64,000 nt of DNA, from the NCBI GenBank assembly GCA_964650485.1, contig CAZYTX010000009.1, forward strand, positions 1 to 64,000, written 5' to 3'. The notes under the pieces are model-generated. The model searched no databases. It had not been told where the DNA came from and saw only the letters and a list, made by a program, of their open reading frames with translations. Below, piece after piece: positions 58,396 to 64,000 of this stretch. Within the stretch, counting starts at the first letter, position 1; each line of letters begins with the position of its first letter. Origin of the DNA: CAZYTX01 sp964650485. Lineage in GTDB: Bacteria; RBG-13-61-14; DATKZS01. Position numbers and translations under genes: made by a program.

Positions 58396-59264
58396 GGACG
58401 CCTCTTTGCCACCAGGTCAGCGAGCAGGCCCAGCACGAACACCTGCACCGCGGTGAGGAGGATCACCACCGTGGTCACGTCCATGAACTTGCCCGCGGCC
58501 ACCGAGCCGATACCCACCGCCAGGGCGAGCAGGAAGAGGGCAATGGACGCTGGAAGGAACACCTTCAGGGGGTTGAAGTAGAGGAAGGTGCGCAGGATAA
58601 GTATTAGTATACCCAGGGTGTCGCGCATGGGATGGAACTTGGAGGCCCCCTTGCGGGCGAAGTAGTCCACGGGCACGAACTTCACCGGCCGGGCCTCGGA
58701 AAGCAGTATGAGGGTGAGGGTGGAGGTGAAGGAGATACCGTCGGGGAGAAGGTGGAAGTAACGCATCACCTGCGAACGCCTTGCCAGCCGGAGCCCGGAG
58801 TTCAGGTCGGGCACGTCAACGTCGGCCAGGAGTTTCAGCATGCGGATGATGAAACCCTTCACCCAGGTGCGCAGCACCGGCTCCTGTCTCACGCCCGTGA
58901 CCCTGGCTCCCACCACCATGTCGTGCTCCGAGGACAAAGACACCAGATCGTCAAAGCGGTCCGCGGGGTAAGAGCCGTCCCCGTCAATGGTGGCCACCAG
59001 CTCGGCCGCGGCCTCCCTTATGCCCGTCTTCAGGGCCGCGCCGTACCCCAGGTTGCGCTCGTGTCTTATAAGCCGGACACTGCCCTCCTCCGCCTTTGCT
59101 TCAAGCGCCTCCGCGGTCCCGTCCGTGCTACCGTCGTCAACCGCAACTATCTCGAAGGGGGTGCGGATGCCGGCCCCCAGTATGGATGCCAGCACCTCTT
59201 CCGCGGCCTCCCTTTCATTGTAAAAGGGTATTACGATGGAGAGGTCCGGTCTATCGCTTTCCAT
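58392..59264 (-). CDS. Glycosyltransferase family 2 (DPM1/ArnC-like)
   Basis: The 290-residue protein has the GT2 N-terminus LSIVIPFYNEREAAEEV and the DGDGSYPADRFDDL motif, with two C-terminal membrane helices (ASIALFLLALAVGIG and VVILLTAVQVFVLGLL). This architecture fits transferases that load a sugar on polyprenyl phosphate, which the neighbouring ArnT-like protein would then use. ATG 59264 overlaps the next upstream gene by 14 bases; the frame to 59318 is not used. Confidence 0.88.
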   Translation of the reverse strand: MESDRPDLSIVIPFYNEREAAEEVLASILGAGIRTPFEIVAVDDGSTDGTAEALEAKAEEGSVRLIRHERNLGYGAALKTGIREAAAELVATIDGDGSYPADRFDDLVSLSSEHDMVVGARVTGVRQEPVLRTWVKGFIIRMLKLLADVDVPDLNSGLRLARRSQVMRYFHLLPDGISFTSTLTLILLSEARPVKFVPVDYFARKGASKFHPMRDTLGILILILRTFLYFNPLKVFLPASIALFLLALAVGIGSVAAGKFMDVTTVVILLTAVQVFVLGLLADLVAKRRP

Positions 59265-61119
59265 GTGACTTTTCCTCCGCGGCGCTCCTGATGCAGGGCC
59301 GGAGCCAGTATGCGTCATCGAATGAATGGTCCATCCGCGGCCCGGGCTGGGTCATAAGCTTGATCTCGCGGGCCTGCTTTAAAGGAGCCTCCGCAGCCGG
59401 GACACCAGTCCGGTCCTGCAGGAACCTCGTGTACAGGAGCCTTGTCGCTTTTTTCTTATCATATACTGCCATGGCCTGGAAAGTAACCCCGTCCGATCTT
59501 GTAAAGGGCAGGGGGTGGATTATGGCCGGCCTCACCGATATGCTCCCGTTCTTAATTGACAACTCCTTTATGAGCGCCGTTCCCTTGCTGCCGGGGTGAT
59601 GCCGGATGGCATAGACATACCTGCGCTCTCCTGGTCCTCCGGCTCTCTCCGGTGACGCGGTAAAAACGGAGCATGGCCTCTCCCAATGGCCCTGCGCGCA
59701 GGGAACGTGCACACGGGCGCACCTTCCCGTGGAAGGGTCTCCTCTCGCGTACACCCCTTCACCGGGAATGGAAAATACCAGGTTGTAATCCTTGCGGTCC
59801 TCATGCACCAGTGCCAGGAAAGGCATGACCTCCCCGTGCCGCCACTCCAGGTGCAAAAGCTCGGGCTTGTGACCCATCACCCATTCCAGTGCCGCCTTTG
59901 ACACGGGATGCACGCACTCGATCCCGGCGTAGTAGCGCCAGGTCCCCACCGCGGAGCTTACAAAGGCGTTCTCGATCCCCGCGTCCTTTCTATCCAGTTC
60001 CATGGCCATGGCATAGTAGGCGGGGTTCCGCTGCATTGCGCTCACGTAGTCCCTGGGGCAGGAGAGCGCCACCAGGGCCAGCAGGGCAATCACGGGATTG
60101 GCCATGCGCGAAACGGCGTAGTGGATGCAAAGGACCATGAGGGGAACGAAGTACATGAGGTGAACGTAGTGGCGCGACACCAGTCGGGGGGCGGCGAGGA
60201 ACAGGACCAGGCCCAAGACTGCAAAGTATGAGATGCTTTCCCGGCCCGCTCTTTCACGGTCGTCGCGCCAGGCTTTTCTCCTGAACGCAGTCCCGGCGAG
60301 CCAGGCAGCCACCGCTCCCGCAAAGACTATTAAAAGCGGCGCCCCGCTGAGCTCGACCATGTGCGAGAACAGCTCGGTCCAGGTGCCGGCATCGAGCAGG
60401 GCCGCGGGGTTGGCCCTCTCGGGCGCGTGAGAGAACACCGCGGCCTCCCCGGCGACCAGGGCCTGGTACGAGAGCAGCGCTGCCAGGAACACGGCCTCGT
60501 ATGCAAGGAGCCAAGCGAGCCTGCGCCGCAACGGCCGGTCCCTCCACTTTACAATGAGCAGCGCCGGCACGCCGAGGTATACGGGCCAGTCTACGAGCAT
60601 GCCCGCGCTCAAGACCGGCGCCAGGACCCTCGCGCGCGCGCCTCGGACCAGCACCAGCCAGCCCAGGAGCGAGACCATGAACATGGAGAGCGGCTCGTAG
60701 TTGGTGGTGACGGCCAAGAGAAACGGGAGCGGCAGCGCAAACGCGAGTATGAACACCATCCATGCGTGCGCGGCGTCCTTGCCCAGCATCCTTCGCCAGA
60801 GCAGCACCGACGAGAAATAGAGCAGGAGGGAAAAGCCCCTGGTCACCCACTCGTGCACGCCCAGGGCCTTATACAAGAGGGCATAAAGAACGTGCAGGAG
60901 CGGCGGGTGGGCGGTGTGAAAGAACTCTGTGCCCTCGATTGTGGCCATCACCGGGAGGAAGCGGTTGGCCGCGAATCCGTTCTCCAGGTGGTGGAGTGCG
61001 ATGGCCTCCTGGAAGGCCGTCTCCAAAGGAAGCACAAAGGGCCCCAGAAGGGCGGAGCCGCGGGCCGCGACAAAGCCCGCGAGGACGATCAAGGCGACTG
61101 CCCACTCATGCCTTTTCAT
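59251..61119 (-). CDS. Multi-spanning membrane glycosyltransferase (ArnT/GT39/GT83-like)
   Basis: About ten hydrophobic helices fill the first 400 of 622 residues. An early loop has LPLETAFQEAIALHHLENG and the HTAHPPLLHVLYALLY motif that is typical of GT-C enzymes acting on polyprenyl-phosphate sugars. The last 200 residues are soluble, likely periplasmic. The GT2 protein encoded next could provide the lipid-linked donor. Specific sugar and acceptor unknown. Start ATG 61119, overlapping the epimerase stop by 14 bases. Confidence 0.82.
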   Translation of the reverse strand: MKRHEWAVALIVLAGFVAARGSALLGPFVLPLETAFQEAIALHHLENGFAANRFLPVMATIEGTEFFHTAHPPLLHVLYALLYKALGVHEWVTRGFSLLLYFSSVLLWRRMLGKDAAHAWMVFILAFALPLPFLLAVTTNYEPLSMFMVSLLGWLVLVRGARARVLAPVLSAGMLVDWPVYLGVPALLIVKWRDRPLRRRLAWLLAYEAVFLAALLSYQALVAGEAAVFSHAPERANPAALLDAGTWTELFSHMVELSGAPLLIVFAGAVAAWLAGTAFRRKAWRDDRERAGRESISYFAVLGLVLFLAAPRLVSRHYVHLMYFVPLMVLCIHYAVSRMANPVIALLALVALSCPRDYVSAMQRNPAYYAMAMELDRKDAGIENAFVSSAVGTWRYYAGIECVHPVSKAALEWVMGHKPELLHLEWRHGEVMPFLALVHEDRKDYNLVFSIPGEGVYARGDPSTGRCARVHVPCAQGHWERPCSVFTASPERAGGPGERRYVYAIRHHPGSKGTALIKELSIKNGSISVRPAIIHPLPFTRSDGVTFQAMAVYDKKKATRLLYTRFLQDRTGVPAAEAPLKQAREIKLMTQPGPRMDHSFDDAYWLRPCIRSAAEEKSHGKR

Positions 61120-62020
61120 TTTGCTTCAGGTGTCGCCATGTTGCTTCTAGCCCTTGTTCGAGCGTGGTCTCCGGCTCGAACCCGGTGAGCCTCTTTAACA
61201 GGCTTATGTCGAGCACGTTCCTCTCCACGTCGGCGTCCCTCATGGGCGCGTCTTCCCTGCTTACCTTGCCGCCGCTCACTTTCTCCACCAGCGCGACGAG
61301 GTCGTTCAAAGAGGCGCCGGCGCCGGTCCCTATATTCACGGTTGTATTAAGGGCGTCACCGGTGACCAGAGCGGCCACGGCCTCCGCTGCGTCCTCCACA
61401 AAGACGTAGTCGCGCACCGTGGCGCCCCCGCCGTACACGGTGACGGGCTCGCCTCTGTTTACGCTCCTTACGAGCCTGGGGACTATGCCGTGGCGGTTGG
61501 TCAGCTCCTGCAGCGGCCCGTAGGGGTTTCCCATACGAAAAAGAATGTGCGACATGCCGCGCCTCCTGGTGGCCAGCCTGGTTAGATGCTCCATGGCCAG
61601 CTTGGCCACCCCGTAGGCGGTGACCGGCCGCTCGGGCGCGCTCTCTTGCAGGGGCAGCTCCATGGCTTCCCCGTATACCTGGCCGCCGCTGGAGCTGTAG
61701 GCGATAAGCGCTGCCCCCGCGTCCGCCACCCGCTCGAGCAGCTCCGCGTAGGGGATCACGTTCCTGGAGAGTTCGGCCCCGGGGTCGTTCATGGACTCCA
61801 CCGGTATGCTGGAGTGCACCAGGTGCACCACCGCGTCGCCGGGCTCGACGGCCCGGGCAACGTCTTCCGGTTCCCCCAGGTCCGCGCGAATATAGCGGAC
61901 GCCTTTTTCCTCCGGCTGGCGCAGGTCGAGCGCGACCACCTCCAGACCTCTCCGTATGAGACTCCTCGATAGCCACCTGCCGATGAAGCCGGAGCCGCCC
62001 AGGAGCACCGCCCGCTTCAT
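61106..62020 (-). CDS. NAD-dependent sugar epimerase/dehydratase (extended SDR)
   Basis: The 304-residue protein has the Rossmann GGSGFIG at residues 8-14 and the SDR catalytic Ser-Tyr-Lys set: SSSGGQVYG and YGVAKLAMEH. GNPYGP near residue 170 is typical of UDP-glucose 4-epimerase-like proteins. It would alter a nucleotide sugar for the glycan encoded by this locus. The start overlaps the GT4 gene stop by 4 bases. Confidence 0.9.
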   Translation of the reverse strand: MKRAVLLGGSGFIGRWLSRSLIRRGLEVVALDLRQPEEKGVRYIRADLGEPEDVARAVEPGDAVVHLVHSSIPVESMNDPGAELSRNVIPYAELLERVADAGAALIAYSSSGGQVYGEAMELPLQESAPERPVTAYGVAKLAMEHLTRLATRRRGMSHILFRMGNPYGPLQELTNRHGIVPRLVRSVNRGEPVTVYGGGATVRDYVFVEDAAEAVAALVTGDALNTTVNIGTGAGASLNDLVALVEKVSGGKVSREDAPMRDADVERNVLDISLLKRLTGFEPETTLEQGLEATWRHLKQNEKA

Positions 62021-63333
62021 GACTCCTCCCTGTACATGGCCGCAAGCTCCGCGGCCTGTCCGCGTACGTCTTTTATTGCGCCGGCCTCGAGCGCTCTTTG
62101 CAGGGCCGAGCCGGGCGGGCCGGTCTGGCCTCCGCGCTCCTTTACGTCGGCGACGGCTCGTATCAGGGCCCTGCGCAGGTCCCGGGTGTCACCGGGTTTG
62201 AAGAACTGCACCCTGTCAATGCCCTCGCGGGCGGCCACCATTCCCGGCAGGTCGGCCAGCACCAGGGTGGTGCCCGTGGCTATGCCGTACTTCACTATCA
62301 GGGGGCAGTTCTCGTCCCAGTTGGAGGGCACGCAGAGTATGTCAATCCCTTCCAGCACCTTGTTCATGTTCTCGAAGGGGAAGGTCCCCTTGAGCTCGAC
62401 CTTGTCTCCTTCCAGCTCGATGGAGTCCAGGTACTCGCGCGCGCCCGGGTCATCCGTGCTCCCGTAGATTACGAGCTTATACTTTAGCGGGATTTGCCGG
62501 AGCGCGGCTGCGAGCAGGTGCAGTCCCTTGTGGGGCAGCACTTGTCCTATGAAGCCTATCCTCGGGGTCCTGGAGCCCCTCTTCTGGTGATGGGAAAAGG
62601 GCTGCGTGTCTATGCCGTAGTCCATTACCGTCTCTTCATGCCCCCTGATGTCAGCGTAGTGGTAGAGCTTGCGCGTATTTTCGTTCGGATATACCACCCT
62701 GGAAGCGGAGGCGAAGGCATCCCGCACCGCGGACAGCCGCCTCTTGACCAGCATGAGCTCCCGGCCGGGCCGCGCCGGAAGGAGCCACAAAGGGGCGTAC
62801 TCTCGCAGCACCTTGTCCAGCCTGGGGGCCTTTGCGAACACGGTCATGTCGAACAGGCAAGGTATGCAGCGCAGTCCCTCCCTGGGGCCCGGGCAGCGCA
62901 CCCCTTCGTTGTCTAGCATCTGCCCGCGCGGGCACATGCCCGAGAAGTCGGTGACGGTTATGAAGAGCCTGGCTCCCCGCTCGGCTGCGATTTTATGAAG
63001 GTTCAATGAAAGCCCCCCGGTGTAATACAGGAAATGGACAACCTCGGGCCCGGTCTTGTTCAACAGATCCACGAAGAGCCGGTCCTGGTCAAGGCTGAAG
63101 AAGTATCCCTCCTGGTCGGAGGGATCAATGCGCACCCTGACCCGGTGGACCGGGATATCCCGGAAGTGGTCGTGCTCCATGGTTGCCCGCTCTGCACCGG
63201 GGTCATGGCGCAGGTGGAACACGTGTGCCTGGTGCCCCTGCTCGATCATGGCAGAGGAGAGCTCCATGGCATAGACCTCGGTGCCGCGCCAGTGGAAGGG
63301 CGGGAAGGAATGGAGAACGTAGAGGACGTTCAT
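62017..63333 (-). CDS. Glycosyltransferase family 4-like
   Basis: The 438-residue protein has two Rossmann halves: an N-terminal MNVLYVLHSFPPFHWRGTEVYAMELS and a C-terminal RIGFIGQVLPHKGLHLLAAAL, as in GT4 retaining transferases. The E-x7-E region is only partly visible (PSNWDENCPLIVKYGIATG). A cluster of four cysteines (CPRG, CPGP, CIPC) in the middle is unusual and could bind a metal. It is the first gene of the minus-strand glycan operon. Confidence 0.85.
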   Translation of the reverse strand: MNVLYVLHSFPPFHWRGTEVYAMELSSAMIEQGHQAHVFHLRHDPGAERATMEHDHFRDIPVHRVRVRIDPSDQEGYFFSLDQDRLFVDLLNKTGPEVVHFLYYTGGLSLNLHKIAAERGARLFITVTDFSGMCPRGQMLDNEGVRCPGPREGLRCIPCLFDMTVFAKAPRLDKVLREYAPLWLLPARPGRELMLVKRRLSAVRDAFASASRVVYPNENTRKLYHYADIRGHEETVMDYGIDTQPFSHHQKRGSRTPRIGFIGQVLPHKGLHLLAAALRQIPLKYKLVIYGSTDDPGAREYLDSIELEGDKVELKGTFPFENMNKVLEGIDILCVPSNWDENCPLIVKYGIATGTTLVLADLPGMVAAREGIDRVQFFKPGDTRDLRRALIRAVADVKERGGQTGPPGSALQRALEAGAIKDVRGQAAELAAMYREES

Positions 63334-63410
63334 GAGCTCTTAACCGCTCCCGGCTGTAAGATGTGCAGCATATAAGACATACTCTAAGGTTTAATCACTG
63401 CTTGTTCAAG

Positions 63411-64000
63411 TTATCCTGCCGGCGCGTTGGCGAACACCAGGTAGATGATGAGCGCCACGGCCGCGGCTGCCATGAGATACGACCCGGCACCCGGCGCGGC
63501 CCATGCCCGGGTGTCCGCGCGAGTCAGGCTGGTGGGCACCACCAGGGAGAGGAGCGCGCCGGAGACCAGCCCGCCCAGGTGGGCGGCGTTGTCCGCGCCC
63601 ACCAGGAACCCGAATATGAATATGTATATGATCCACCTGCCCAGGTGGTTGCGCACGGATACGCCGTGTCCCGTGCCGTCCCGGTGACCCCATGCGACCA
63701 TGAGCCCGATCAGCCCCATGATGGCGCCGGAGGCCCCGATGGACACGGCGAACCTCCCGGTGGCCAGCATCCACATGAGGGAGACCGCGGAGGCCAGCAC
63801 CCCCGTTACCAGGAACACGAACATGGTCTTGTGGGCCCCGTAGACCTCCCGGACGTGGGGGGCGAGGAACACGAGCGCGTACGTGTTGAACCCGATGTGC
63901 CAGAGCCCGCCGTGGAGGAATACCGCGGTCCACAGCCGCCACCACTGGCCTCGCAAAGTCAAGGCCGGGAAGTTGCCTCCGATGGCCGCCAGGTCCCTGG
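63411..64000 (-). CDS. Rhomboid-family intramembrane serine protease (partial, N-terminus outside window)
   Basis: The visible 196 residues contain five to six membrane helices and the rhomboid catalytic motifs: the nucleophile in GASGAIMG, and the His in NAAHLGGLVSGAL, preceded by WWRLWTAVFLHGGLWHIGFN with the oxyanion-helping residues. The frame is open to base 64000, so the N-terminal part lies outside. Ends with TAA at 63411-63413. Role unknown; family members cut membrane proteins inside the bilayer. Confidence 0.9.
   Translation of the reverse strand, partial: RDLAAIGGNFPALTLRGQWWRLWTAVFLHGGLWHIGFNTYALVFLAPHVREVYGAHKTMFVFLVTGVLASAVSLMWMLATGRFAVSIGASGAIMGLIGLMVAWGHRDGTGHGVSVRNHLGRWIIYIFIFGFLVGADNAAHLGGLVSGALLSLVVPTSLTRADTRAWAAPGAGSYLMAAAAVALIIYLVFANAPAG

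Overview
The window is GC-rich chromosomal DNA from an anaerobic bacterium. Three things suggest this: a complete bacterial-type CODH/acetyl-CoA synthase operon (cooC, acsD, acsA, acsB, acsC, acsE) with folD just upstream, a selenocysteine peroxiredoxin, and a mix of acyl-CoA oxidation genes with NuoE/F/G-like electron carriers. The gene set looks like a Desulfobacterota (former Deltaproteobacteria) type organism that runs the Wood-Ljungdahl pathway, either fixing CO2 or oxidising acetyl-CoA. The taxonomic placement is an inference from gene content only.

Layout. 1-1.9 kb is an AT-rich restriction-modification fragment: an amino-methyltransferase and the start of a BbvCI/Bpu10I-like endonuclease. 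It abuts panC. 1.9-6.6 kb carries panC-panD, the rpsF-rpsR-rplI ribosomal operon (S6 has a long acidic tail), a secreted protein, a hexapeptide acyltransferase and a zinc-ribbon protein. 6.9-9.9 kb carries pabA-pabB and a COG1237-like metallo-hydrolase. 10-16.3 kb carries a cysteine-cluster protein, an ABC ATPase overlapping a transglutaminase-like membrane protein, a secreted helical protein, a thiolase and an isovaleryl-CoA-dehydrogenase-type enzyme. 16.5-23.4 kb carries a 937-residue HEAT-repeat protein, dtd, a thiamine-binding-like protein and a ZnuACB-type metal transporter. A possible structured RNA and tRNA-Pro follow.

24-40.4 kb is mostly housekeeping: a membrane-anchored peptidase, lpd, epmA fused by overlap to an XRE/ImmA pair, a cysteine synthase, radical SAM proteins, a QueG-like protein, a crotonase, a GGDEF protein, ruvX-mltG-queE, a secreted nucleoside-hydrolase-like protein, an Fe-S protein and the selenoprotein peroxiredoxin. 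40.6-55.1 kb is the C1 region: folD, then a NuoE/NuoF/NuoG-like NADH-oxidising module, cooC, a toxin-antitoxin islet, a small acidic protein, and acsD-acsA-acsB-acsC-acsE. An IS630-type transposase remnant closes it. 55.5-63.3 kb, read on the minus strand, is a surface-glycan locus: GT4 transferase, epimerase, ArnT-like membrane protein, GT2, B12-radical SAM, GT2, and a C_GCAxxG_C_C redox protein. A rhomboid protease runs off the right edge.

How it fits together. AcsE moves a methyl group from methyl-THF to the AcsC/AcsD corrinoid protein. AcsA makes or oxidises CO, AcsB joins the parts into acetyl-CoA, CooC serves nickel maturation, and FolD supplies the middle of the methyl branch. The NuoEFG-like trio probably exchanges electrons between NADH and ferredoxin-type carriers. 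The thiolase, acyl-CoA dehydrogenase and crotonase could feed acetyl-CoA into this pathway. The most notable items are the UGA-containing peroxiredoxin with a SECIS-like hairpin, the interleaved-helix region beside tRNA-Pro, the hairpin-array repeat near 19.5 kb, and the toxin-antitoxin islet inserted between cooC and the acs genes.
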